A DNA stretch of 64,000 bases, from assembly GCA_021432635.1 (NCBI GenBank), contig MU270032.1, positions 310,001 to 374,000 of the forward strand. Reading direction: 5' to 3'. Both the position numbers and the translations under genes were made by a program. Source of the DNA: Thozetella sp. PMI_491 (taxonomy: Eukaryota > Ascomycota > Sordariomycetes > Chaetosphaeriales > Chaetosphaeriaceae). Below, piece by piece: positions 33,812 through 45,073 of this stretch. The notes under the pieces are model-generated. The model had not been told where the DNA came from. It searched no databases and was given only the letters and a program-made list of their open reading frames with translations. How positions within the stretch are numbered: the first letter of the stretch is position 1; the number at the start of each line of letters is the position of its first letter.

Positions 33812-36800
33812 ATGGGTCTTCGCGGCCTCCTTGTTGGGCTTTGCCTTGGCCTGGCCCAAGTCTCCTATGTATCTTCCACGCCCGTTCGTGAGGTGAAGCC
33901 GAGAGAGGCCGACAACGCCCGGTCCCTGCTCACTCGGGCCAGCTTCGACCTTGTTGTAGAGTCATTCAGGGCCGACAACCCACACCTGGCCCGAGGTCTG
34001 TCGGATGAGCAGATCGAAACCCTCTGGGCAGAACTTACCGGGGAATCGCCCAACATTGCGAAGCGGGCCGAGGCAGCGGAGGCACACGCCAAGGAGACAA
34101 GAGAGCGCCACAAGCATATCCAGCGCCGAGCACCCGCGTCGGCCGCAGCGCTAAGCCATGCGAGGAGCCAAGTCAGCGGAGCTGTCAGGGATGTAGAGAA
34201 AGCCATCAACTCGACCGTCCGCAACCCCCGCAGGAATCAGTACAGCGAGAAGGCGGACAGCTTTGGGGCCGGTTTCATCGGCACGCGTCCTGCTCCTGTC
34301 AACTCAACCATCGCTGAGGCCGCCGCGATCGTCGCGGAGGCAGACATCGCAGCCCTTGTCCAGAACGGCACGCTAGACCTCAACAAGGATTATCGCCTGA
34401 CCGGCAAGTATGCTAAGTACAACGTGCCCGGCCTCCCCACGGGAGCGCAGCTCGTGAAGAGGGACACGGCCTACTGGCTGTCTGTGCTTGGGCCGATATT
34501 TCCCGGATCATGGCCTTATGGAGATGCGGGCTACAAGGTGTACCGCAACGTGAAGGACTACGGCGCGGTCGGAGATGGAAAGACGGACGACACGGCCGCC
34601 ATCAACGCGGCCATCGCCGACGGTAACCGGTGTGGAAACGGCTGCGGAACGTCGTCGGTCAAGGGCGCGCTCGTCTACTTCCCATCCGGCACGTACCTAG
34701 TCAGCTCCAGCCTCTACTCCCTCTACAACACGCAGCTCGTCGGCGATCCTGGCTCCTGGCCGGTCCTCTTGGTGGCACCTTCCTTCGCCGGCGCAGGTGT
34801 CATAACGTCAGATGTCTACATCGGCGACAACATTGAGTGGTACAAGAGCCAGTCCAACTTCTACCGCCAGGTCCGCAACTTCCTTATCGACATGTCTCAG
34901 TGCCAGACGTCGGGCGTCTGGGGCGTGCATTGGCAAGTCGGCCAGGCCACCAGCCTACAGAACCTGTTCTTCCACATGACGGACAGCAGCACCAGCACAC
35001 AGATTGGTATCTTTGCCGAGGACGGAAGCGGTGGCTTCATGTCGGACCTGTTCTTCTACGGCGGAAACACGGGCATTACCTGCGGCAACCAGCAGTTCAC
35101 CGTGCGAGACCTCAGCTTCTTCGGTACCTGGCGGGCGGTCTCGATGCTGTGGGACTGGGGCTGGACGTGGAAGGGACTCAACGTGCTGGATGCCACCTTC
35201 GGCATCTGGTTCCAGTCCTCCAATGTGGGCGGCTCCATGTACGTGCTGGATTCGAGTTTCGAGAATGTCGTGACTGCCTTTTTCATCACCACCCCGACCG
35301 CGGGCGTGCACCAGGAGGTGCTCCTTAACATAGACAACTTCGCCATGAAGAACGTAGCAACCGGTGTTCTCACTTCCAACTTCACCGTTGCGCTGGCCGG
35401 TGGCACCAGGACCGTTGCCGGCTGGACGTATGGCCAGATCTACGACGCGAAGACGCCCAACGGCCGGTGGGTCACCGGAGAGGAGTCTGCTCTTCACCCC
35501 GTCACGCCGTCGCTCACCACCTCGTCTGGGAGCTACTTCACCTTCTCCAAGCCTCAATACTCGGGCACCGACGCCAACACACAATGGGTGACAGCTCAAC
35601 TGGTGGCCAAGGGAGACGGTGTGACCGATGATACCGCCTCGCTGGCCTTCCTGTTCTCCGTTGCGCTCCAGTACGGCTATTACGTTTTCTTCCCGGCCGG
35701 CTCGTACATCATCACGGACACACTGCGGGTAAGTGATCTCGGTTGGTAGAAATTGGCACTGGGGCTAACATTTGCCGAAAATAGATCCCGACCGGTGTCA
35801 ATGTTGCCGGTGCCTGCTGGGCCCAGATCGTGGCCACTGGTGCTGTGAGTATTCGTACCTTCATGCGCCATTTGTCGAGCTTGTTACTAACCATCGCCGC
35901 CAGAACTTCGCCGATGTCAACAACCCTCGTGTAGCTGTCCAAGTCGGTGCCCCCAACGATGTTGGTTCTGTCCAGATCCAGGACCTTCTAGTCACGGTGA
36001 AGGGCAACACGGCGGGCGCTATCCTCATGGAGTGGAACGTAAAGCAATCCTCTCAGGGAAGCGCGGCCATGTGGGACACGCACTTCCGCATTGGTGGCGC
36101 CAAGGGAACGAGCCTGACAGCGACCGATTGCCCGACGTTGACGGGCAAAATCAACCCCAAGTGCATTGCTGCGTCGATGACTTTGCATGTGACCAAGTCT
36201 TCGAGTGCTTACCTAGAGAACGTTTGGGCTTGGACGGCGGACCACGACCTCGATACCACTTCCGAGACGCAGGTCGACATCTACACGGCGCGCGGCGTTC
36301 TCATTGAGAGCCAGGGCCCCGTCTGGATGGTCGGCACGGCCTCCGAGCATGCGGCGCTCTACCAGTACGCTCTGGATGGGGCGAAGGACGTCTGGATGGG
36401 CATGGTATGTGGAACAACTCTGGTCATCACCGGCAACAGTGTGGTATACAATACTAACCTACTACCAGATCCAAACCGAAAGCCCTTACTACTACCCGGC
36501 ACCGGTTGCCCCGCAGCCCTTCAACACCACGGGCCAGTTCCCCGGGGACCCGTCGTTTGCTTCGTGCCAGGACACCGGCTGCAAGGCTGCCTGGGCACTC
36601 ACCCTGAACAGCTCGAGCAACGTCCAGATCACGGGCGCTGGGCTGTACAGCTGGTACTCGAATAACTACAGTCAGAACTGCGTGGATACTCAGAACTGCC
36701 AGGACAGCCTCGTGACTACTCAGAACAGCGGGGACGTCTATCTGCTGAATCTCTACACAGTCGGAGCCATCAACATGGTCGTGCCGGATCCGGCGGTGTC

Positions 36801-36888
36801 GCTGCCGACCATCAAGGCCGCCAGCAACACATTCCAGAACGCGCACCCGTTCGTCGCTGGTGTCTCGCGCTGGCAGTATACACATTAA
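33812..36888 (+). CDS. Secreted GH55 exo-beta-1,3-glucanase
   Basis: Four exons: 33812-35728, 35785-35844, 35904-36404 and 36469-36888; 965 aa. A signal peptide (MGLRGLLVGLCLGLAQVSYVSS) precedes a Lys/Arg/Glu-rich helical region of about 200 residues. Two right-handed beta-helix halves follow, each opening with the pectate-lyase-superfamily motif: VKDYGAVGDGKTDDTAAINAA and AKGDGVTDDTASLAFLF. The tandem arrangement and motifs such as GSWPVLLVAPSFAGAGVI and GVHWQVGQATSLQN are typical of GH55 laminarinases. At 965 aa it is longer than the usual 750-800, owing to the N-terminal extension. Introns are short (56, 59 and 64 nt), all phase 0. The enzyme releases glucose from beta-1,3-glucan; roles in wall remodelling or mycoparasitism are possible. 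Confidence 0.94.
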
Positions 36889-37093
36889 TGCTTGTGTCGC
36901 GTGAGGACTATCTAGCTTTAGGGACATCCCAAATTGAGCTCTGTAATTACTAGCTAGTAGAACTAGGCATTCTATAATAGTAAAGATATTCAATCCTAGT
37001 ACGAATCCATTGCAACTCCTAGATACGATAGGACCCTCATAGGTTAGAGACCCACGCCGTGCTAGTGCCTCTCCTGCTAAGTGCCCAAAATAT

Positions 37094-37921
37094 CTACATA
37101 TATCGAGCCAGCCCCTTTTTCTCACGCCATGCAGGATTGATCTGGCGAGGCCGCAACGGTGACAACCCATGGTCGTCGAAGTATCGGGCCTCCAATCTCA
37201 GATTAAGCCTATGTGCCATATAGTCCCACATAGCAGGGGCTATCCCTCCGTTCAAGGACGGCCGGGAGCTAGACGATAACCTCTCATAGAAGGAGTCAAG
37301 ATGCTCTTCCGCCGTCCTTCTCCACGCGATTCCGATGACGCCGGGATATGCTAGTGTGTCAAAGTCGTAGTCCGCTCGTATCTTGATAGACTCTACCTCT
37401 TCGGGCGTCAGCTTGCGCAGCGAGGCATCCTTCCTCGGCACGATGACGTCCCAGAAACAGTCGACCAAGCCCTTGTTCATGGGATAGACGACCGAAACGC
37501 TTTCTAGCGAATTGAGGTCCACAAGCCCCTGCGCTAGCGAAAAGGCATCCGCCGTCCGGGGTAGGGGCACGGCGATGTGCCGGACCTCAGACACCCATGC
37601 GCCGCCCTCTCCCCCACAGATTTCGCCGACGAAGGTGTCATATGCAGCCGTAGGGATGTACAGAACGTCGTTCTTTGGGTCGTAAGCACGCCTGCAGCCA
37701 GCCTTGCGCGCAATGGCCCTCGCCTCTCTGCATGTGGCGAGTAGGGCTAGATGGCGCGCATCATAAACGACTCGGGCCCCCGTGCAGTTCGCCGGTAGAA
37801 GGCAAGTACCCCGGTCACGGCCGGGCGAGTCGGTCATGACCCAGGCGGCGCGCCAGATTTCATCGCGGATTTCCCGTGGTAGCAATGGAAAGAACTCGAA
37901 CTTTGCATCGGTCGTCACCAT
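37094..37921 (-). CDS. 2EXR-domain protein, function unknown
   Basis: Intronless, 275 aa. The N-terminus FEFFPLLPREIRDEIWRAAW is the 2EXR signature (LPxExRxxIW). It is followed by the usual middle segment in which a Cys-containing helix (LATCREARAIARKAG) precedes a strand and NDVLYIPTAAYDTF. 2EXR proteins are numerous in filamentous fungi, fast-evolving, and without a defined biochemical role. The 3' end is 205 bp from the GH55 3' end (convergent). Confidence 0.85.
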   Translation of the reverse strand: MVTTDAKFEFFPLLPREIRDEIWRAAWVMTDSPGRDRGTCLLPANCTGARVVYDARHLALLATCREARAIARKAGCRRAYDPKNDVLYIPTAAYDTFVGEICGGEGGAWVSEVRHIAVPLPRTADAFSLAQGLVDLNSLESVSVVYPMNKGLVDCFWDVIVPRKDASLRKLTPEEVESIKIRADYDFDTLAYPGVIGIAWRRTAEEHLDSFYERLSSSSRPSLNGGIAPAMWDYMAHRLNLRLEARYFDDHGLSPLRPRQINPAWREKKGLARYM

Positions 37922-38480
37922 TGGGACAAGTGTCTACCGAGTGGTATTCTTTTTTTCTGTTGTTCCTACTCTTCGCTGTTCTGCCCCCATTATGGCCCAT
38001 TACCCTCGTCATCATGACTTTGGGTTATATACATAGGTAAGATATGGTGGCATCAGCCTCGCATTTTGGCGCCTCGCCTGCTCAATCGTGGATCGGAAGC
38101 CTGGGAGACCCTCAGCAGCGACACTGCCCCTAGGCGGAGCTGACTGTGGAATTTAACACAACCAATTAGGCCATACCTTAGCGTGGCGTAGCCAAAGTAA
38201 CCCCGCGAGCGGCCGCGAAAGGAGGTAAGCACAGAACTACAGTGACCTGAAGGACAGCCTAATGGGAGGTTGAAGGCCTGGCAAGGGTTTCCTGGTAAGC
38301 GAAAGTTTGCGTCTCTATTCTACTACAAATGAACCAACGCGTCTAAGATATTGATGTCCCAGCTTCGAAAATACAGTAGATAGTCATCAGGCATCGCTAC
38401 CAGTCATCCCTTACGGTAACCTCCAAACCAAGACACGCAGTGCTGTTTTCATCTCGCGCCCGCCACGAGGCTATAATACC
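37922..38480. other. Intergenic
   Basis: 559 bp between the 2EXR gene and the acyl-CoA oxidase. No gene seen. Confidence 0.5.
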
Positions 38481-40595
38481 TTATAGCTTGCTGCGCAGGT
38501 TTTTCCTGTTGTCCTTCTTGAACAAGACAGGGCTGTCGGGGTAAGGGTCGAAGACGACCTCGTTCAGCGGGTTGAGCTCGCTGGCGCGGTGGAACAGGTC
38601 CTCGTACACGTTACCGTCGTACCGGCCCAAGCTCGAGTCCAGCTGCCAGTCGGGGAACTTCCAGGCGTCGACCAGCTTGACGGCGTGCGGCCGGATCTCC
38701 TCGAGCAGCGACATGACGGTCTTGGTCCGCGCGAGCTGGATCTGCCGCACCGTGCAGGCGCCGCTCGTGAAGAACTCGCTCGCCTCGCGCTCCAGCGTGT
38801 GCAGCGAGTGCAGCCGGAACAGGCTCCGCATGACGTTGCGTGTCTCGGCGTCGAGCCCCGCCTCCATCTTGGGCGACGACACGGCCGCGTGGAAGTTCTT
38901 GACCACCATATACTGCGCGTGGGCGGTGCTCAGGCGCCAGAAGTCGACCAGGAGCGAGTTCCACGTCTTCTTCTCCTCCTCGCGGTGCCGGAGCGCCTCG
39001 AACGTCAGGAAGGCCACGCGCCACGCGAAGGCATCGACGATGTCCTGGTCGGAGCTCAGCACGTCGAAGGCGGCGCCCATGTCCTGCCGGCGCCGGAACG
39101 CCTTCAGGATCCGCATGGTGTCGTTGTCCGTCTCGGACGGCTCCATGCTAGGGCCCAGAAGGACCGCCCTCGCAGACTTGAGGAGGTAGCGCGCAACCTG
39201 CTGCGTGAGCATGTAGTTGTCACCCTCCCACGTCAGCGTGGGGAGGTAGTCGGCGTACCACGACCCGATGCCCGAGAAAGAGCTGTAGCCGTGGCCACCA
39301 CACGCGCGCCGGCAGACCTCGAGGCCCTCGCCGGCGAGGGTGGAGGCGTAGGCCTTGAGTGCGCACGACGTCGAGTGCAGATCCGCGAGGAGATCAGCGC
39401 CGGGGGTCAGTTGCTCGGGGCCGGCACCACGGCCGGCATCCAGCTCTGCGTCGGTCCTAGTGCTGCGTGCTGCCTGGTTGGCCTCGTAGAGCTCAATCAT
39501 GCCGCGGCCGGTAAAGTGCAGCGCGAAGGTGGCGGCGAGAAGCGGGAGCAGCCGCTGCTGCACCATGGTGTAGTCGAGGACCTGCGTCTCACCCTTGGTG
39601 CCTTTCGGGGCGTCCTGGTCGACGAACTGACGGCGAACCGAGCAGTAGCGGACCGCGATGGTGACGCCGCGGGCGAGGACGCCGCCGGACTGCAGCACGA
39701 TGTTGGAGCGGACCCACGTGAGCGTCCCGTAGACGAGGGATGGGTTCGCCGGCCGGATGTACTTGCTAGTGGCGGGGTCGACCCGAGAGAAGCGCGCCAG
39801 CATGTTGACATGGGGCACCTTGACCTTGTTGAAGAGCAGGAAGCCGTTGTCCATCGTGTTGTATCCGAACTTGGGGCCGATGTCTCCGACATGTATGTTC
39901 TTGAGCGGCTCGTGCGTCTTGAGGTCGCGGATCTGGACGACGAACGGGTGGGGTCCGTAGGGCTTGCCGTCGATGATCAGCTGCGCCATTACGACGGCAT
40001 GGTTCGCAGCCTTGCCCAGAGAGCCAATCCACCACTTCGACGCCGTCAGAGCGGGAGAGTGGATGGTGAAGGTCTTGTCGGAGGCGTTCCACGTCGCCGT
40101 CGTCTCCAGCCCGCGGACATTGGACCCGTGGCCGAGCTCCGTCTGCGCGTAGCAGCCAATGTACTCGTAGTTCTCGGCCTTCTCGAGGAACAGCTTGTGC
40201 TGCTCGGGCGTGCCCTGCTCGCGCAGCGTGATCAGGAACATGGAGGCGTGCAGGCCATAGGGCGTCGGCTCGGCGATCAGCTCGTTCGCGGCGAGGTACT
40301 CATCGGCGTTCCATTTGTGCTGCACCGACAGCTGCCGCAGCCGCTTTCCCCGCGCGAGGGCGGCCTCGATCCGGCTCTCCCTGCCTCGGAAGTAGTTCTG
40401 CGACTTGTCGAAGACGGGTTCGCTCTCGAGGATTCGCAGCAGCCGGTCGTTCCGCGCCAGCACCTCGGCCGTGAAGAGGTAGTTGGCAAGCTTGTCGCCG
40501 TCGACGGCTGATTTCGCTCGCTCGGCGCTGAGCAGCTCAGAGCCCTTGGGGCCCGAAACTTTGAGGGCCTTGACCCAATCTGGCGATTTCGACAT
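38481..40595 (-). CDS. Peroxisomal acyl-CoA oxidase
   Basis: Intronless, 704 aa from the chosen ATG at 40595 (MSKSPDWVK). The N-terminal acyl-CoA oxidase domain is followed by the FAD-binding core (CYAQTELGHGSNVRGLETTATW; GDIGPKFGYNTMDNGFLLF) and the C-terminal helical domain (CRRACGGHGYSSFSGIG; PTLTWEGDNYMLTQQVARY, with the catalytic Glu region). The last three residues are SKL, a canonical PTS1, so it should enter peroxisomes. It catalyses the first step of beta-oxidation, making trans-2-enoyl-CoA and H2O2. The frame stays open upstream to another ATG at 40865, adding 90 residues without conservation; I take that as 5' UTR. Confidence 0.95.
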   Translation of the reverse strand: MSKSPDWVKALKVSGPKGSELLSAERAKSAVDGDKLANYLFTAEVLARNDRLLRILESEPVFDKSQNYFRGRESRIEAALARGKRLRQLSVQHKWNADEYLAANELIAEPTPYGLHASMFLITLREQGTPEQHKLFLEKAENYEYIGCYAQTELGHGSNVRGLETTATWNASDKTFTIHSPALTASKWWIGSLGKAANHAVVMAQLIIDGKPYGPHPFVVQIRDLKTHEPLKNIHVGDIGPKFGYNTMDNGFLLFNKVKVPHVNMLARFSRVDPATSKYIRPANPSLVYGTLTWVRSNIVLQSGGVLARGVTIAVRYCSVRRQFVDQDAPKGTKGETQVLDYTMVQQRLLPLLAATFALHFTGRGMIELYEANQAARSTRTDAELDAGRGAGPEQLTPGADLLADLHSTSCALKAYASTLAGEGLEVCRRACGGHGYSSFSGIGSWYADYLPTLTWEGDNYMLTQQVARYLLKSARAVLLGPSMEPSETDNDTMRILKAFRRRQDMGAAFDVLSSDQDIVDAFAWRVAFLTFEALRHREEEKKTWNSLLVDFWRLSTAHAQYMVVKNFHAAVSSPKMEAGLDAETRNVMRSLFRLHSLHTLEREASEFFTSGACTVRQIQLARTKTVMSLLEEIRPHAVKLVDAWKFPDWQLDSSLGRYDGNVYEDLFHRASELNPLNEVVFDPYPDSPVLFKKDNRKNLRSKL

Positions 40596-41171
40596 CGTGG
40601 AGGTCTGTCGTGTGGAATTGGCGCTGGGGAATCGGGGTGGGAAGCTCGCGCAGTCAAGATATCCAGCTTGCCCGCGAAGCTCAGCTTTCGTTTCCCGAAG
40701 TACCGAGGTCCGGGGATCCGAGAGCGGACTATGAACGCCACTTTTCCAGCCAAGGCCGTTCAGTGGTGATCCACACGCCCAGGTCAGGTGGGTCAGCCGA
40801 GCTTCAGGGACGGCCAGGACGGGCCAGATGTGGGTTTCAGCTATCCGATAAGCGCAAGTCAGCATTCATCTCCATCGTCGCCCTGCTAGGAACTCGCTCA
40901 GCCCCGTGGTGCAAGCATCCAAGTCCTGCAAACCCACTCGCCCAGCCTGCGATCACATGCACATCACACACGCAAATTGTAGATAGTGGAAAATAAGACT
41001 CTCTAGGTAGCCGACCTAGATGTCACGCGCCGTTGCGTAATCTCAATGCATCCATGTGGTTTCTGCGGACTTAGTTCCCAGGGTCCGACGGAATCCGAAG
41101 GGAGATCTCGCACCGCGTGACTTCCAGCTGAACGCCCGGAGAGAAGAGCCCTTCTTATTGGCAGCATGCCA
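40596..41171. other. Intergenic, oxidase promoter
   Basis: 576 bp between the oxidase ATG and the 3' end of permease 2, both minus strand. The first 270 bp form the open 5' extension of the oxidase frame. No other gene. Confidence 0.5.
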
Positions 41172-42942
41172 TCATGTCTCGACAAGCGGGCCGGAATAGA
41201 CTTTCCTAGCCCATATGAAGTAGTACGTAATGCTGAACAAAAGCACGGCCCCAAACACTAGCACGGCCCAGTTCATGTTCTGCGGCGTCACATCGATCAC
41301 GGTCGGCCAGAAGCTGAAAAACAGAGCGAACACCAAGAAGATACACGTGAAGACGTTGTTGGCGACCCCCCAGACTCCAGGCACACGCCAGCGTCCCCAT
41401 GTCAAGCTCGCATCGACCGTGTTGGTGAGCGCATCGTCGGGCTTGGCCGAGCGGATGCCGTTGGTTACCCTGCGATAAAGCAGAAGCGACGCCGCGATCA
41501 GATAGGATCCGAACATGCCGGCGATGGAGATGGAGATCACCCCATTGAAGGCGGCAGTACTCCCTATGTTTATCAGGGACAAAAGGATAGCAATAGCACT
41601 GCAGGTGAGGACCGAATTCAGAGGAATGCTCGTCTTAGGGTTGGTCTTCATGAGTGCCTGCCAGCCGGGCAGTCCCCGGTCGCGAGCAAAGGCCCAGTAT
41701 AGACGCGAAGTGGACGCAAGACCCCCAGTCGTAGCGCTAAAAGCCATGACTACCACAACCGAGGCCATGGCTGCCGCTCCAGCCTTCGATCCCACAACAG
41801 TGTCGAATACAGCCATGAACGGGTAGTTGGGGTTCGCAGCTATCGCGGCATCGATGTCCCCTATGCAGTACAAGGTCGCAATCATCATACCGAGCCCCAG
41901 AGACCCGTTGATGAAAAGCCCCGTAAGGAGAGACCGGGGTACGACGAGATCGGCGTTGTGAATTTCTTCCGACATCTGGTTTGGAGAGATTAGCTGCTGA
42001 ACCTGGATGCGAAAGCAGCTTGGGAGCTCTCACGTGAATAGCACCATCTCCCCCAAGAAAGGCAAAGATGTTTCCAGTAATCCCGATGCAAAATGACAGG
42101 CCCTGTGTCTGCCAGTTGCCGAGATTCAAGAAGGTGTTGAATACATCCTCAGCGCTGGCATGCTCTCCGAGGAGCACCAATGGAAACATGACGCCGAAGA
42201 ATCCAAATATGTGAATGACGAGCACGACCCCCTCGAACTTGGCGAGAACAGACCCGATGGCGGTGTTAATGGACATGCATACCAATATTGCTGCCCAAAA
42301 CAGGAGCGTGCCATGCCAGTTCTGCATGGTGTCCAGGTACTCGGGGTGTGTCAGTATGACCAGCCCTTGGATCAGCGTGCCTATGAGGTAGCCGCCAGAT
42401 GCCAGGAACGCTTGCCATCCCGTGAGGGTCAGCCAGGCCGTCAAGTACCCAAGGAACTTGCGGCACGATGCTGGCGCCAGCATCGATACCCAGTGGTATT
42501 GCCCGCCCGAAGTCGGGGCCATCGACGTAAGTTCGGAGAGGGTTATGAAGATGGAGACCATGCCTACCCAGACCACGATAAAACCGTAGATGATACCGGC
42601 TGGGCCGCCACTGCTGAAGTCAGCAAATGGTACACTCGCCAGCGCGTAGGAAGAAGGAATGATTGATACTTTTGCAGCCCTACTAGAAATAACCTGCATG
42701 CTGGTTAGCCAACCGGGTCGATCTGACCGTGAATTCTATACATACACTAATGCTCCTTCCCAAGTGACCAGGACGGTGCAGCTGAAGCCTAGAATCGTCA
42801 TAAACCCAAAGTTTCGTTTCAGCACAGGCTTCTTCCCTAGGCGCGCTAGTCTTGCTTCGTCATTGGACAACAGATCCGAACCCGCTGGCTCACCGGCAGG
42901 GACCTGCGCGTTTTCCTTTGAGTCCACGGCATGAGCACCCAT
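41172..42942 (-). CDS. APC-family permease (choline/GABA/amino-acid type)
   Basis: Three exons: 42942-42746, 42634-42034 and 41975-41172; 533 aa. The ATG at 42942 starts a hydrophilic tail ending in LKRNFGFMTILGFSCTVLVTWEGAL. Removal of a 111-nt intron joins this to VPFADFSSGGPAGIIYGF with the exact family spacing between the Trp-Glu and GGPAG motifs. Later blocks include SELTSMAPTSGGQYHWVSML, LTGWQAFLASGGY and FSATTGGLASTSRLYWAFARD. These are characteristic of the fungal ACT/HNM1-UGA4 group that carries choline, GABA or polyamines. The third exon begins MSEEIHNADLVVPRSLL, the usual post-helix-6 loop. A plasma-membrane location is expected. Confidence 0.9.
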
Positions 42943-45073
42943 GGCTGTCAAGTATGAGTGGTAAGAAAGTTAGCCAGAGCGGTATGAGAACGACACTTTA
43001 GAACAATCGAGGCCGAACGCATGGCCAGCACTTGTCAGGAGCCTCCGTGCACATATGTATTCGGACAGAATTTACCCGAACGTTGCCCCCAGGCAGGTCC
43101 CTTCGGTCCCGCAGTCTAGGCATCGGCAAATAGAGAGGGTTGTTGCACCAATCCCCAGATGCTACTCTCCCCCCATTCGCTACCAATCGGCTTCCGCTGC
43201 AGCCTGTGCTGTCCTTGGCCATCTGGGCATACTGCTACATGCCCGTGTAATTGGTGTGTTGAAATGCTATTGGTAATACTATCCTCAGGCCGCAGCTGCG
43301 AATCTCACTTGCAGCACGCAACAGCATTCCTATAGTGACAGCTTCAGAATATGCCGCTTCTAACTATTTACTCCCGGCACTTTTGTTAGCTTGCTTTGAT
43401 GAGTGTAGTTGGGGGCCGTTTTGTACAACGCCATTTCAGAACGCCAGCGCTGCTGCCCCAGCCATGACGCCTGAAGGGCGCGCAGACCGCGCTCGAATCA
43501 TAGGGTCTTGGCAATGGACATGTCGATACCGCTTTCAGCACGGAACTACTGCCGTGGTTACATCTCACCATGCGAGTCTCGCCGGCTAGTCACACAAGAG
43601 GCGACCATCCACGCTTAATTTGTGGCCAGACCCGCATTGCTTCTACAATTCATCGTTTAGTGTATTCTTTAAGGAAATGAAAACCGTGGGAATTTGAAAT
43701 GATAGGGCAGTAATCATTTACGTAGGCTGTTGAGCTGATGTTGGCACGAGACCCTTGCCCTGGCTGCGTGGGTGTCGGTCGGATGTCGGCCGCCCTAGCC
43801 ACAACAACTTTTGGAGGGCTTGAGCGTTTTCTATGGCCTAACACCACGATGTCGACGCTAGGTCGAATTGAAATTGCATTAATAGAAGCTGCAGCTTCAG
43901 CCAAAGAGCACGGAACCAGAGCATTCTTATAACGATCGTCGATGCATTCCGATCGGGCTCACGAATTCTCCGAGATGTACGACGGGCCGCACCTACCTCA
44001 TGCGTGTACTAGTCGACTTTCAGCGTAGCCGGATCCGATACCCTTCAGGGTGCAGGGACATCTTCAGCCACAGCTCTGTGCGTCGACAAGGAGGTAACGT
44101 ACGGAAGCTAGGGCGGGTAAGACGCAGCCAACTCGTTATTGCTATGGCGTTATGTCAGAAGCTCCCATCCTCGTGACCAAGAACTGAAAAAATTATTTCG
44201 ACAAGGTAATTCTCGAAGGGAACCGCTCGTTCGCCCCTCACTACGACAGGATGGTGTAGTCTTGTGGATCTTCTCTTCTCGTACACCGGGCTGTCGGCAC
44301 GGACGGCAGTGAGTTGAAATTTGCACCGCTCAACGGGCGATGCCTAGATATTTTCGACTCCTCCCGCTACAGGGAATGGAACACAATTGACAACTACCGG
44401 CCCTTGACCCTGTCTAACCCCTGATGGAGGACGGTATATGGCGATATAGGTGTCGAGGTCAGTACCAGGCAAAACTGGTTCGGAGCTAGTGTATCCGCCG
44501 TAAGTGCATCGCGCAGCTATACTCGACCTCACTCCACGCCAAAGCAAATATCTAAAATCTGGTCGATATTTGACATATTCTCTTCGCGGGAGTCGTGCTA
44601 TTATAGCGCCCCACACTAGATGTGGATGGGTCCTAAGTCAAGGGGGACCTAGGCAGATTAAACTTTTTAACATCTTATGTTTGGCAGTTCAGACGCCGGG
44701 GTGGAGTGTGGGAACTTCATCTACCTCCCCTGCATCCTTGCAAGTCTTCCCCTGGTGTGCTGGGTATTTTTCTTTTCAGGCATGTGGACCTCCTTGGATA
44801 GGGCTTTTTAATTTTTGTATTTTTTTTTCAAGACCCGAACCTAGACAGCCCAAGGATGTCCAAGTCGGGTACTAACATTATGAAATTATGTTGCTAGATG
44901 CACTATCACCACCTCGCGACTCATTATGCACGCCGTCGTAGCTGGAGGTAACTTGATCTTCGCTCCAGTCCATCGTGACGCCTTTTCCGCTATGCCGTGT
45001 CTAAATCAAAGGCCATCTCTCTGAAATCATTAGAGGTTGCCCCCATGGTCTTTTTTGATTTTTTCTTCGTCGT
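42943..45073. other. Intergenic, 2.1 kb
   Basis: Between permease 2 and the 3' end of the chitin deacetylase. Only short, unrelated open frames; none supported as a gene. Confidence 0.5.

Noticed and set aside
38589..40511. A 640-aa open frame on the plus strand
   Set aside because: It is antisense to the acyl-CoA oxidase, has no domain, is rich in Val/Glu/Arg/His as expected from the reverse complement of GC-biased codons, and the oxidase is certain.
42943..45073. Several 60-120 aa frames in the 2.1-kb gap
   Set aside because: None has family motifs, plausible introns linking them, or consistent strand.
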